A stretch of DNA of 33,881 bases from JADFOB01 sp964651325 (GCA_964651325.1 CAZYXP010000007.1:1-33881), one strand, 5' to 3'. Positions 15,588 to 23,254 are shown, counted from the stretch's first letter. Notes: generated by a model from the sequence alone, not told the origin. Made by a program: numbers and translations.

Positions 15588-15893
15588 TTGGCTGCGAAAA
15601 TACGAATTCGGATGGAAGCGTATGATTCGTCCTCATTGGACGCGTCGGCGAAAGAGATTGTCGAGCAGGCCAAGCGGACCAGTGCAAAGGTCCACGGACC
15701 GATCCCTCTGCCGACGCGGATTGAGCGTTATACCGTGCTGCGCGGGCCGCATATTGATAAGAAGTCGCGTGAACAGTTCGAAATGAGAACGCATAAACGG
15801 ATTGTCGATATCAGTGAGCCCACGGCCCGCACGGTCGAAGCGATCAATCGTATTCAAGTTCCCGCCGGTGTGTTTGTGAAAATCAAGACTTAG
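15588..15893 (+). CDS. rpsJ: 30S ribosomal protein S10 (uS10)
   Basis: S10 is a 30S head protein that also acts as NusE in antitermination complexes. The 101-residue product has the family features: KIRIRMEAYD at the N-terminus, the long loop with GPIPLPTRIERYTVLRGPHI, and KSREQFEMRTHKRIVDI. The start is TTG at 15588, preceded by ACGAGG (15577-15582) at 5 nt. The first in-frame ATG would remove the conserved first strand, so the TTG start is well supported. It is the first gene of the S10 operon, 168 nt after fusA and directly downstream of a candidate promoter. Confidence 0.97.
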   Translation: MAAKIRIRMEAYDSSSLDASAKEIVEQAKRTSAKVHGPIPLPTRIERYTVLRGPHIDKKSREQFEMRTHKRIVDISEPTARTVEAINRIQVPAGVFVKIKT

Positions 15894-16006
15894 AGCGTTG
15901 GAAAGTTGGCCGTACTCGGCGCCTCGCCCGGAGTTTTCCAGGCGACCGGCCCGAGACCGAGGTCGGTGCGTGTTTCGGCGATTTTGTCTTTTTTTCCATT
16001 GAAATA

Positions 16007-16030
16007 GCCGTGTGACCATAATCGCACGGC
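16007..16030 (+). promoter_or_regulatory. Hairpin in the rpsJ-rplC spacer
   Basis: GCCGTGTG (16007-16014) pairs with CGCACGGC (16023-16030), giving eight pairs including one G-U, around an 8-nt AT-rich loop. It stands about 50 nt before the rplC start in an unusually long 188-nt spacer. No T-run follows. Function is unknown; a ribosomal-protein binding site or RNA-processing site is possible. Confidence 0.4.
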
Positions 16031-16081
16031 AATAGATTTAGATGGCTGGCCTCGGTTGAGGTTGGTGTGAGGTTTGGCGGT

Positions 16082-16762
16082 ATGAGCCCCGGAATCCTAG
16101 GACGCAAGATCGGAATGACGCGGATCATCGGCGAGAATGGCCGTACTGAGCCCGTCACGATAGTGAAGGCCGGTCCGTGCGTCGTGCTTCAGGTTAAGAC
16201 CAAAGATCGGGACGGCTATGATGCCGTTCAGGTTGGGTTCGAGGATGCCCGGCCGCACCGATCCACCGTGCCAATGATCGATCATTGTGCCAGGGCTGGT
16301 GCCGGTCCGAAACGGGTCGTACGTGAGTTGCGTCTGGAGTCCGAATGTTCACTGTCTAAGGGGGATGTTCTGACCGTTGATCAGTTCGCTGGCGCCGACG
16401 TGCGTTTCCTCGATGTGACCGGAACGACGAAGGGGGCTGGGTTCGCTGGTGTCATGAAGCGCCATGGCTTCGGCGGAAAAGAGGCTTCTCACGGTGTCGA
16501 GCGGAAGCATCGATCCGGTGGTAGTATCGGCGGTCATTCGAACACGGGTACCGGTCGAGGCATCAAGAAGGGTAAGAAGATGGCCGGGCATATGGGCTGT
16601 GATCGCACGACGATCAGTTCCCTGCGGCTATTGAAAGTTGACGCGGCCCACGACTTGATGTTGGTTCGCGGCAGTGTCGCCGGGCCGAACGGCTCGTTGT
16701 TGTTGCTGCGTCAAGCGAAGAAAAAGGGCCAGGCTCAGGGCGAAGCTCCTGCCGGCAAGTAA
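16082..16762 (+). CDS. rplC: 50S ribosomal protein L3 (uL3)
   Basis: L3 is a primary 23S rRNA binder whose long loop reaches the peptidyl transferase centre. The product is 226 residues (usual about 205-215). The family start PGILGRKIGMTRI and the central loop KHRSGGSIGGHSN followed by KKGKKMAGHMG are present; the loop is more glycine- and histidine-rich than in E. coli. The C-terminus has a short Lys/Gln/Ala tail. The ATG at 16082 was preferred over the GTG at 16067 because GAGG (16069-16072) fits it at 9 nt and the product then aligns with homologues. rplD follows after 12 nt, with its Shine-Dalgarno bases overlapping the L3 stop. Confidence 0.97.
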   Translation: MSPGILGRKIGMTRIIGENGRTEPVTIVKAGPCVVLQVKTKDRDGYDAVQVGFEDARPHRSTVPMIDHCARAGAGPKRVVRELRLESECSLSKGDVLTVDQFAGADVRFLDVTGTTKGAGFAGVMKRHGFGGKEASHGVERKHRSGGSIGGHSNTGTGRGIKKGKKMAGHMGCDRTTISSLRLLKVDAAHDLMLVRGSVAGPNGSLLLLRQAKKKGQAQGEAPAGK

Positions 16763-16774
16763 GGTTAGCAGTCA

Positions 16775-17413
16775 ATGATTTCTGTCCCCGTTTTTGACAT
16801 GCAAGGCAACTCCCAGGGCGAGTTGACGATTGACCGGGCTTGCCTGGGCGGTCGGGTCCGCCCTCAGTTGATCAAGCAGGCGATTGTCGCCTATCAGGAC
16901 CACCTTCGGCATGATAGTGCTCGAACCAAGGGTCGCGCTGATGTCGATGGCTCCTCGCGCAAGCTTTATCGCCAGAAGGGGACCGGAAACGCCCGCGTGG
17001 GCAATATTCGCACGCCCGTCCGCCGCGGCGGCGGCCGCACGTTTTCCAAGCGGGGTCCGCGCGCCTTCAAGGGGTTGCCCAAAAAGATGCGCCGAATGGC
17101 AAGAGATAGCGCGATCCTGGCTAAGCTCCTGGCGCAAGAGGTCCTTATTATCGATGACTGGAACTGTGCCGAGCCGAAGACGAGGCCGTTTGCGACCATG
17201 CTCAAGGCGGTTGGTGCTAATGCTGGATGCATGATCGCGCTGGGTCAGCTGGATGATCGCGTCTACCGATCCTGCCGGAACTTGGCCAATACGGAAATCC
17301 GGACGGTAGATCAGCTCAACGCGTATGAGGTTCTGCGGCGACCCAAGCTGGTGCTTGGGAAATCTGCCTTTGAGCAGCTTTGTGTTCCAAGAGGGGATGC
17401 GGCCGAAGGCTAA
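16775..17413 (+). CDS. rplD: 50S ribosomal protein L4 (uL4)
   Basis: L4 lines the exit tunnel with its extended arm; in enterobacteria it also represses the S10 operon. The product has 212 residues, a typical size. The tunnel arm is recognisable as RKLYRQKGTGNARVGNIR, followed by GGGRTFSKRGPRAF; the Trp common before RQKGTG is Tyr here. The C-terminal domain ends with NAYEVLRRPKLVLGKSAFEQL. The ATG at 16775 lies 12 nt after rplC. I cannot see an E. coli-like S10 leader, so L4 autoregulation is not supported by the sequence. Confidence 0.96.
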   Translation: MISVPVFDMQGNSQGELTIDRACLGGRVRPQLIKQAIVAYQDHLRHDSARTKGRADVDGSSRKLYRQKGTGNARVGNIRTPVRRGGGRTFSKRGPRAFKGLPKKMRRMARDSAILAKLLAQEVLIIDDWNCAEPKTRPFATMLKAVGANAGCMIALGQLDDRVYRSCRNLANTEIRTVDQLNAYEVLRRPKLVLGKSAFEQLCVPRGDAAEG

Positions 17414-17436
17414 TCGGGAGCGTTGGATCGTTAGCG

Positions 17437-17748
17437 ATGGATATTTACCAAGTAATCAAACGTCCCTTGGTGACCGAAAAGGGGACGCATCAGACGCAAC
17501 AACTGTTCGAGGCGACCGGCAGCAGGCCGGCCCGGGGCGGTGCCTATTCGTTCGAGGTGCATCGGGATGCCTCCAAGCCGGTGATCAAGCTGGCGATTGA
17601 GAAGATTTACGACGTAAAGGTTAGGTCGATTCGAACGTCGAATCGAAAGGGCAAGCGTCGGCGGTACCGCTACAAGGTGGGTACAACCAGAAGTTGGAAG
17701 AAGGCGGTCGTGGTGCTGGACCACGATTCGCATATCGATTTGTTCTAA
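17437..17748 (+). CDS. rplW: 50S ribosomal protein L23 (uL23)
   Basis: L23 lies at the tunnel exit and is the docking site for trigger factor and SRP. It has 103 residues (family about 95-100). The start MDIYQVIKRPLVTEKGT is diagnostic. The central loop is slightly expanded (ATGSRPARGGAYSFEVHRDA), and the C-terminal part carries the basic RTSNRKGKRRRYRYKVG rRNA-binding segment. The ATG at 17437 was chosen over an upstream in-frame codon at 17380, which would overlap rplD and add non-conserved residues. The ribosome binding site is weak, suggesting coupling to rplD 23 nt upstream. Confidence 0.96.
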   Translation: MDIYQVIKRPLVTEKGTHQTQQLFEATGSRPARGGAYSFEVHRDASKPVIKLAIEKIYDVKVRSIRTSNRKGKRRRYRYKVGTTRSWKKAVVVLDHDSHIDLF

Positions 17749-17816
17749 TCGGGCTGGCCGGTTCTTGTGGCGCGTTTGCGTGCCACGGCTGGGGTCCGCA
17801 GTAGGTAACGACGGCG

Positions 17817-18683
17817 ATGGGTGTCAAAGTATACAAGCCGACCTCTCCGGGGCGACGCGCCTCTTCGGTCAACGACTTCGCCGAATTGACGGACAAGAAA
17901 AAGCGTCCGGAAAAGTCGCTCTGCGAGCGATTGCGTAAGCCCGGCGGTCGCAATCACCACGGTCGGATTACCGTTCGGCATCGTGGCGGCGGCGCACGGC
18001 GTATCTACCGCCGTATCGATTTCAAGCGCCGTAAGGACGGTGTCGTAGGAACCGTGTTGGCGGTTGAATACGATCCGAACAGAAGTTGCCACATTGCCTT
18101 GATCGAGTATGCCGACCAGGAGCGCCGCTATATTCTCTGTCCCGCTGGTCTGACGGCCGGGGATCAGATTGAAAGTGGCGCCGGTTCGGAGCCGAAGGTC
18201 GGAAACGCGATGCCGCTTAAGGGTATTCCGACGGGCATGGACGTCCACAACGTGGAGATCAATGCCGGGCAAGGCGGAAAGCTTGCCAGAAGTGCCGGGG
18301 CATCAGCCCGTCTTCTTTCGCGTAACGACGATTGGGCGATTGTGGTGCTCCCGTCCGGGGAAATGCGTGAGGTTCGAGTTGAATGTCGCGCGACGATCGG
18401 CCAGATCGGCAATGTAGAGCATCAGGGCGTCCGCTGGGGCAAAGCCGGTAGGACGCGACATCGCGGCCGCCGGCCTCATGTTCGCGGCACGGCCAAGAAC
18501 CCGGTTTGCCATCCGCTTGGCGGGGGTGAAGGCCGAAGCGGCGGTGGGCGACATCCTTGCAGCCCGACAGGCGTGTTGGCCAAAGGTGGCCGAACGCGTT
18601 CGCCCAACAAGGTGACCAATAAGCGGATACTGCGTCGCCGCAAGAGCAAACGATACGGACAATTGACCTTACCCAAACGGTAG
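17817..18683 (+). CDS. rplB: 50S ribosomal protein L2 (uL2)
   Basis: L2 is a universally conserved protein close to the peptidyl transferase centre and needed for subunit association. The product has 288 residues (E. coli 273). The N-terminal segment RNHHGRITVRHRGGGARRIY and the C-terminal GGGEGRSGGGRHP block are family hallmarks. The histidine equivalent to E. coli His229 is kept (His232), but its neighbours differ: NPVCHPL here (228-234) against NPVDHPH in most bacteria. The ATG start at 17817 (MGVKVYKPTSPGRR) aligns well. It follows rplW after 68 nt and precedes rpsS by 113 nt. Confidence 0.98.
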   Translation: MGVKVYKPTSPGRRASSVNDFAELTDKKKRPEKSLCERLRKPGGRNHHGRITVRHRGGGARRIYRRIDFKRRKDGVVGTVLAVEYDPNRSCHIALIEYADQERRYILCPAGLTAGDQIESGAGSEPKVGNAMPLKGIPTGMDVHNVEINAGQGGKLARSAGASARLLSRNDDWAIVVLPSGEMREVRVECRATIGQIGNVEHQGVRWGKAGRTRHRGRRPHVRGTAKNPVCHPLGGGEGRSGGGRHPCSPTGVLAKGGRTRSPNKVTNKRILRRRKSKRYGQLTLPKR

Positions 18684-18796
18684 CGTACTGGGTCGGTAAG
18701 GGTTTATACTGGCTGTACGCAGCGAATTTGCTGAACGACAGTCGCTTGTAGGATTGGTGGGTCGAGCCCGCGTAATCGCGGAAGGTGGGAATCGTC

Positions 18797-19063
18797 ATGG
18801 CGCGGTCGCAGAAAAAGGGTCCATTTGTCGACGAGAAGCTGTACGGCAAAGTGTCCATGCGTGGTCGCGAGACAGGCGGCCCGCCGATTCGCACTTGGGC
18901 ACGTCGCTGTACGATTGTGCCGGAGTTCGTAGGGCATCGGTTTGAAGTGCATAATGGGAGATCGTTCATCCCTGTGTACATCACGGACGAGATGGTTGGC
19001 CACAAGTTGGGCGAATTCAGTCCGACGCGGACCTTCCGTGGCCATGGCGGCAAGAAGAAGTAG
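18797..19063 (+). CDS. rpsS: 30S ribosomal protein S19 (uS19)
   Basis: S19 is a 30S head protein that pairs with S13 and contacts the A-site region. The 88-residue product begins MARSQKKGPFVDEKL and contains RRCTIVPEFVGHRFEVHNG and the terminal GEFSPTRTFRGHGGKKK, all family-typical. The ATG at 18797 is preceded by AGGTGG (18783-18788) at 8 nt and was preferred over an in-frame start at 18785. The spacer from rplB (18684-18796) contains a 6-bp inverted repeat GCGTAC/GTACGC at 18683-18688 and 18715-18720. Confidence 0.97.
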   Translation: MARSQKKGPFVDEKLYGKVSMRGRETGGPPIRTWARRCTIVPEFVGHRFEVHNGRSFIPVYITDEMVGHKLGEFSPTRTFRGHGGKKK

Positions 19064-19077
19064 CCATGGGCCGACCA

Positions 19078-19107
19078 AGGCGATGCCTGTCGAGGCGATG
19101 CCTGTCG
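19078..19107 (+). repeat. Perfect 15-bp tandem duplication
   Basis: The 15-mer AGGCGATGCCTGTCG occurs twice head to tail (19078-19092 and 19093-19107) in the spacer between rpsS and rplV. It is non-coding and probably reflects replication slippage. It makes the spacer 136 nt long. Confidence 0.9.
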
Positions 19108-19199
19108 AAGGAAGTGGTTGTCGTAGATTGGCGCTCGCGCCGTTAGTGCGGAGCGTGGCGTAGAATTTCGCGGTTGTAGTACCGCGGTTGGAAAGACAG

Positions 19200-19541
19200 A
19201 TGGCTGAACAACGAACCTGGATCGCATCCCATCGTTTTGCTCGGATTGCTCCGCGCAAAGCTCGGCTTGTCGTGGATGTGATTCGCGGCATGCGATGCGA
19301 CGAGGCGATGGAACAGTTGCGGTTCAACCATCGTCGGGCGGCCTTTTTCATTCGGGACGTCTTGAAATCGGCGATGGTCAATGCCGACGAACAAGAAGCG
19401 GATATGTCGAGGCTCATTGTGAAGACCGCGCAAGTAGACGGCGGCCCTTATCAGCGAAGATGGCGTCCAAAGGACCGTGGTCGGGTTCACCCGATCGCCA
19501 AGCGAACAAGCCACATCGTGCTTACCGTGGTGGAGCGATAG
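19200..19541 (+). CDS. rplV: 50S ribosomal protein L22 (uL22)
   Basis: L22 lines the nascent peptide tunnel; its beta-hairpin faces the macrolide site and the constriction. The 113-residue product has IAPRKARLVVDVIRG, typical of the family, and the hairpin YQRRWRPKDRGRVHPIAKRT (residues about 80-100). The ATG at 19200 was preferred over the TTG at 19188 because GGAAAG lies just before it and MAEQRTWIASHRFARIAPRK matches homologues. Gene order rpsS-rplV-rpsC is canonical, though the spacers are wide. Confidence 0.96.
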   Translation: MAEQRTWIASHRFARIAPRKARLVVDVIRGMRCDEAMEQLRFNHRRAAFFIRDVLKSAMVNADEQEADMSRLIVKTAQVDGGPYQRRWRPKDRGRVHPIAKRTSHIVLTVVER

Positions 19542-19640
19542 GCGGGTTGGCGAATCGCAGGAGGCTGGCGGCGAAGACTGGGTAGCCAGACTGGACGGTT
19601 TCGGGGCTAGGGCCTCGAACGACGGGCATGGGAGTTGTTT

Positions 19641-20363
19641 GTGGGACAGAAAATTCATCCGACCGGATTCCGGGTCGGCATCACCGAGAATTGGCGGTCG
19701 CGTTGGTTTGCACCGAAAGCGGCTTATGCGGAGTTTCTGATTGAGGATCAGAAGATCCGTAAGTATGTCGATCAGCGACTCAATCAGCGTGCGCCGTACG
19801 CGGCCGTGGCGCTCGTTGAGATCGAGCGGACCCGCGATCAGGTCAAAATTCTCTTGCACACGGCGAGGCCCGGTTTGGTCATCGGCCCCAAAGGGGCTGC
19901 GGTGGATCAGCTGAAAGACGCGCTCGAGGACTTGATCGAACGCAAGATCAATTTGAACATCGTCGAGATCAAAGTGCCCGACGGCAACGCCAAACTCGTA
20001 GCGGAGTCGATTTCGGAGCAGTTGAAGAAGCGGTCGGGGTTCCGGCGCGTGATGAAAATGCGGCTCGAGTCATCGATGGCGTCGGGGTTAAAAGGCATCA
20101 AGATCATGTGCAAGGGGCGGCTCGGAGGCGCGGAAATGGCGCGAACCGAAAAGCAGCATGCCGGATCGGTTCCGCTGCACACGCTCCAGGCGCACGTAGA
20201 TTATGGCACGGCCACATGCCGAACCACTTATGGCACGATCGGCATCAAGGTTTGGCTGAATCTCGGTCGTTACGGCGAAGAGATGGATTTGGAAGATGTG
20301 TCGCGAGACCGTCGAGGCGGCGGTCGAGGCGGCGGAGGCGGCCGACGCGGGAAGCGGGGCTAG
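19641..20363 (+). CDS. rpsC: 30S ribosomal protein S3 (uS3)
   Basis: S3 lines the mRNA entry channel of the 30S subunit. The product is 240 residues. The start is GTG at 19641, giving MGQKIHPTGFRVG as in homologues, with GGGAG about 6 nt upstream; a TTG six bases earlier would add two residues that are not conserved. The KH domain contains RPGLVIGPKGAAVDQLK, and the C-terminal domain contains GRLGGAEMARTE. A Gly/Arg-rich tail (223-240, of the type RRGGGRGGGGG) follows the folded domain and may bind RNA. rplP follows after 113 nt. Confidence 0.97.
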   Translation: MGQKIHPTGFRVGITENWRSRWFAPKAAYAEFLIEDQKIRKYVDQRLNQRAPYAAVALVEIERTRDQVKILLHTARPGLVIGPKGAAVDQLKDALEDLIERKINLNIVEIKVPDGNAKLVAESISEQLKKRSGFRRVMKMRLESSMASGLKGIKIMCKGRLGGAEMARTEKQHAGSVPLHTLQAHVDYGTATCRTTYGTIGIKVWLNLGRYGEEMDLEDVSRDRRGGGRGGGGGRRGKRG

Positions 20364-20476
20364 ATCGGCTGAGGCTGCGTTGAATGAGGCCGCTCTAAGT
20401 GGGTGGCGTTCTGCGGTGCTTTCAGGCGAGTACTGTACTCAGTTGGGTTGCTAGGGCGGCCTTGGGAGTTACGAAC

Positions 20477-20896
20477 ATGGCGATGATGCCCAAGAGAGTC
20501 AAGTGGCGCAAGAGCCAGCGCGGGAAGATCCGCGGCAACGCCACACGTGGCAACGTCGTCTCATTCGGTGAATTCGGATTGCAGGTGCTGGCATCGGGTT
20601 GGATTACGGCCCGTCAGATTGAGGCAGGGCGTGTGGCGGCCACTCACTTCCTTCGCAGGGAAGGTCGCGTGTACGTGCGGATTTTTCCGCACAAGCCGGT
20701 TTCCGCCAAGCCCCTCGAGACCAGAATGGGGAAAGGCAAGGGCGACCCGGCAGAGTGGGTGGCTTGCGTTCGGCCGGGGATAGTGATGTTTGAGATTGGC
20801 GGGGTAGAGGAAGACATTGCCCGCGGGGCGATGATGCGGGTCGCGCACAAAATGCCCTACCGATGTAGGTTTGTTAAGAGGCGCCACGGGTTGTAG
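20477..20896 (+). CDS. rplP: 50S ribosomal protein L16 (uL16)
   Basis: L16 helps organise the A-site region of the large subunit. The product has 139 residues, the family length. MMPKRVKWRKSQRGKIRGNA near the start and FEIGGVEEDIARGAMMRVAH toward the end are characteristic. The ATG at 20477 was selected because TTGGGAG (20462-20468) lies 9 nt before it; the long in-frame extension upstream to 20399 is not conserved. It is followed by rpmC after 44 nt. Confidence 0.97.
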   Translation: MAMMPKRVKWRKSQRGKIRGNATRGNVVSFGEFGLQVLASGWITARQIEAGRVAATHFLRREGRVYVRIFPHKPVSAKPLETRMGKGKGDPAEWVACVRPGIVMFEIGGVEEDIARGAMMRVAHKMPYRCRFVKRRHGL

Positions 20897-20940
20897 GTGG
20901 CTGGTTCGGAGGCCGTGGTGGCCCGCTGGAATAGAATTCG

Positions 20941-21141
20941 ATGAAAAACGCCGAGATACGCATCACCAAGAGCGAAGAGTTGCGAGTGGAGTTGGATCGC
21001 TTGCGTCGGCATGTGTTCGATCTTCGCGCCCAGGCGGTTACGGAAAAGCTTGAAAATCCCTATCGGATTACGCAGGCTCGCCGCGACATCGCGCGGATTC
21101 TGACGGCTTTGCGTTCTCGTGGAGACGTGGTCGCATCGTGA
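20941..21141 (+). CDS. rpmC: 50S ribosomal protein L29 (uL29)
   Basis: L29 is a small helical protein at the tunnel exit beside L23. The 66-residue product has two predicted helices and the family motif ENPYRITQARRDIARILTAL. The upstream ribosome binding site (GGAATAG) is weak. The gene is followed by an unusually long 215-nt spacer before rpsQ, whereas these two genes are often nearly contiguous in other bacteria. Confidence 0.95.
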   Translation: MKNAEIRITKSEELRVELDRLRRHVFDLRAQAVTEKLENPYRITQARRDIARILTALRSRGDVVAS

Positions 21142-21263
21142 GCGGCTTGCCCTGGAAGGGGACGCTCCGCTGTGCCGCTTGGTTTGGGGCTGCTCCGGGT
21201 GGGGCCGCCGTGGTGGCGACGAAAGTGACTGGGTCTTGGCGGGCGAGCGAAGTTTAGGGGTTC

Positions 21264-21277
21264 GGGCCATGTGGCCC
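21264..21277 (+). repeat. Small palindrome in the rpmC-rpsQ spacer
   Basis: GGGCCATGTGGCCC is nearly self-complementary and can form a stem of at least 5 bp with a tiny loop. It lies in the 215-nt gap between rpmC and rpsQ. No T-run follows. The rest of the gap shows G-rich sequence only. Confidence 0.45.
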
Positions 21278-21356
21278 CGGAGTGATTCGGTGTTTGGTGG
21301 CTAGTGGCTCCGGAAGTTGGCGGGGCCGGGCGACAGGAAAAGGACGACGTTGATCG

Positions 21357-21641
21357 ATGGCAGAGCTTGAAACTCAGGTAGATTCCGCAGATGTGCGGAG
21401 TAAGCGGGCCCTTCGGATCGGCACGGTCGTAGGCGATCGCGGTTCAAAGACTATCAAGGTCGAATGCGCGTTTACCCACAAGCACCCCAAGTATCAGAAG
21501 TATATCAAACGTACTACCCGATTGCACGCTCACGACGAGCAGAACGAAGCGAAGGTCGGCGATGTCGTGGAGATTATGTCCTGCCGGCGGTTGTCGAAGA
21601 CGAAATCGTGGCGGCTCGTGCGGATCGTTACGAGCTACTAG
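21357..21641 (+). CDS. rpsQ: 30S ribosomal protein S17 (uS17)
   Basis: S17 is an OB-fold 30S assembly protein. The 94-residue product has RIGTVVGDRGSKTIKV at the start of the fold and HPKYQKYIKRTTRLHAHDE in the basic loop, then VGDVVEIMSCRRLSKTKSWR. An N-terminal stretch of about 15 acidic and polar residues precedes the conserved part. The ATG at 21357 lies 13 nt after AAAAGGA. The order rpmC-rpsQ-rplN is canonical. Confidence 0.96.
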   Translation: MAELETQVDSADVRSKRALRIGTVVGDRGSKTIKVECAFTHKHPKYQKYIKRTTRLHAHDEQNEAKVGDVVEIMSCRRLSKTKSWRLVRIVTSY

Positions 21642-21743
21642 GCGGTGTGGGTGGAAGACTTGCTCTAGTGGGGCGAGCGCGGATTGGGCCGGCCTGGCGG
21701 AGGACGCGAGGCCGAAACGGCAAGAATAGATGGAACGGCGGCG

Positions 21744-22160
21744 ATGATTCAGCTACAGACAATGGTGGATGTTTGCGACAACACCGGTGCCAAATCCGCG
21801 ATGGTCATAAACGTCTATAAGGGCAGTACCGGCGCGCAGGGCAAGAAACGCCTGAAACACGCGAAGATCGGAGATCTCGTTATGGTCACCGTAAAGAAAT
21901 CGCTTCCCAACAGCGATTTCTCAGGCGGTTTGGATCGAGCGGATCGCGCCAAGCGTCGCAAGGCTCGCGCCGTCGTCGTTCGCGCGAAAATGAATACGCG
22001 GCGCGCCGATGGGAGTTACGTGAAGTTTGACAGCAATGCTGTTGTCTTGGTTGACGAGAAGAACGAACCGCGCGGCACACGAATCTTCGGCGCGGTTGCC
22101 CGCGAGCTACGCGAACTTAATTTCATGAAAATCATCTCCTTGGCGGAGGAGGTTGTTTAG
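21744..22160 (+). CDS. rplN: 50S ribosomal protein L14 (uL14) with two insertions
   Basis: L14 sits on the subunit interface and forms bridge B8 with 16S rRNA. The product has 138 residues against 122-123 in most bacteria. The start MIQLQTMVDVCDNTGAKSAM and the end GTRIFGAVARELRELNFMKI are highly conserved. Relative to E. coli there are about seven extra residues around 29-38 (Gly/Lys-rich) and about nine around 57-72 (DRADRAKRR), both basic and in surface loops. The ATG at 21744 was chosen because upstream in-frame residues are not conserved. Confidence 0.97.
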   Translation: MIQLQTMVDVCDNTGAKSAMVINVYKGSTGAQGKKRLKHAKIGDLVMVTVKKSLPNSDFSGGLDRADRAKRRKARAVVVRAKMNTRRADGSYVKFDSNAVVLVDEKNEPRGTRIFGAVARELRELNFMKIISLAEEVV

Positions 22161-22248
22161 GCGGTTTGATTCGGTTCGCTCGCCACAAACGGCGGCCGGC
22201 TGAATTGCTTGAGACAGATGACGGATTTTTGCAACGGGTGAGGTGTTC

Positions 22249-22608
22249 ATGGCGCTGCGTATTCGAAAAGGCGACGTAGTTGAGGTTCGGTCCGGCGACC
22301 ACCGGGGCGCTCGAGGCAAGATTCTCTGGCTCGACGCAGACCGTGGCAAGGTCGTGGTCGAGGGGGTCAACATGGTCTACAGGCATGTGCGCCCGACGCA
22401 AACGAATCCCCAAGGCGGGCGTGTACAGAAAGAGGCCCCTTTGCACATTTCCAACGTGCTTCCTTACGACAGTGCTAAGGGCAAAGGAGTCCGCGTGCGG
22501 TTCGAGGTGGAGCGTGACGCGGCCGGCAGGGTTGTCTCAAAGCGTCGGGTCGCCGTCACTGGCGCGACGCTGCATACGCTGACGCGTGCGGCACGGAGCG
22601 AGAAGTAA
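22249..22608 (+). CDS. rplX: 50S ribosomal protein L24 (uL24)
   Basis: L24 initiates 50S assembly and lies near the tunnel exit. The 119-residue product has the KOW motif region RIRKGDVVEVRSGDHRGARG and the downstream KVVVEGVNMVYRHVRPTQ, both diagnostic. The C-terminal part is about 15 residues longer than in E. coli. The ATG at 22249 is preceded by GAGG (22240-22243) at 5 nt; an in-frame GTG at 22243 overlaps that site and was rejected. Spacers on both sides are 88 nt. Confidence 0.96.
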   Translation: MALRIRKGDVVEVRSGDHRGARGKILWLDADRGKVVVEGVNMVYRHVRPTQTNPQGGRVQKEAPLHISNVLPYDSAKGKGVRVRFEVERDAAGRVVSKRRVAVTGATLHTLTRAARSEK

Positions 22609-22696
22609 GAGCGTCGGCCTGCCGCGTTAGCGGCTCGGCAGATGGCGCCAGCAAAGCGCGACACGCGTGGGCGTACATGGTTCGGAGTGAAGATCG

Positions 22697-23254
22697 ATGG
22701 CACGATTGCTAGAACGATACAACAGCGAGATCAAGGGCCAGCTCAAAGATGAGTTGGCCATAGCGAATCCAATGGCGATTCCCAAGTTGGTCAAGGTGGT
22801 CGTCACCATGGGGACGGGGTCCCCGGTTGTCGATAAGGGTCGAGCGGCCTCAGCGGCTGAAGAATTGGCGACTGTCACCGGGCAGAAACCGCAAATGCGG
22901 CGGGCTCGCAAGAGCGTGTCCAATTTCAAGATACGCGACGGATATGAAGTTGGTTGCAGGGTGACGCTTCGCGGCAAGCGGATGTACGAATTCGTGGATC
23001 GTTTGATCAATGCCGCCATTCCCCGTCGTCGCGACTTTCGCGGTCTGAATCCGCGTAGTTTTGACGGTCGCGGGAATTATTCGATGGGCGTTGCCGATCA
23101 ATCGATTTTCGCAGAGATCGACTTGGCCAAGATTACGCGAACCCAAGGAATGAACGTCACGTTCGTTACAACGGCTCGTACCGATACAGACGGGCGGGCG
23201 CTGCTGACGAAACTGGGGATGCCGTTCCGTAAGACGCAGGAATTGGAGAACTAA
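22697..23254 (+). CDS. rplE: 50S ribosomal protein L5 (uL5)
   Basis: L5 binds 5S rRNA and contacts P-site tRNA and the 30S head. The 185-residue product matches the family (about 179). Typical segments are IPKLVKVVVTMGTG, AEELATVTGQKPQMRRARKS and FDGRGNYSMGVADQSIFAEI. GGAGTGA lies about 8 nt before the ATG at 22697. The stop codon overlaps the rpsN start by one base (TAATG), which implies translational coupling. Confidence 0.98.
   Translation: MARLLERYNSEIKGQLKDELAIANPMAIPKLVKVVVTMGTGSPVVDKGRAASAAEELATVTGQKPQMRRARKSVSNFKIRDGYEVGCRVTLRGKRMYEFVDRLINAAIPRRRDFRGLNPRSFDGRGNYSMGVADQSIFAEIDLAKITRTQGMNVTFVTTARTDTDGRALLTKLGMPFRKTQELEN

Noticed and set aside
15989..15995. T7 run after rpsJ as a terminator
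   Set aside because: No GC-rich hairpin stands immediately before it, and S10 operon genes continue downstream.
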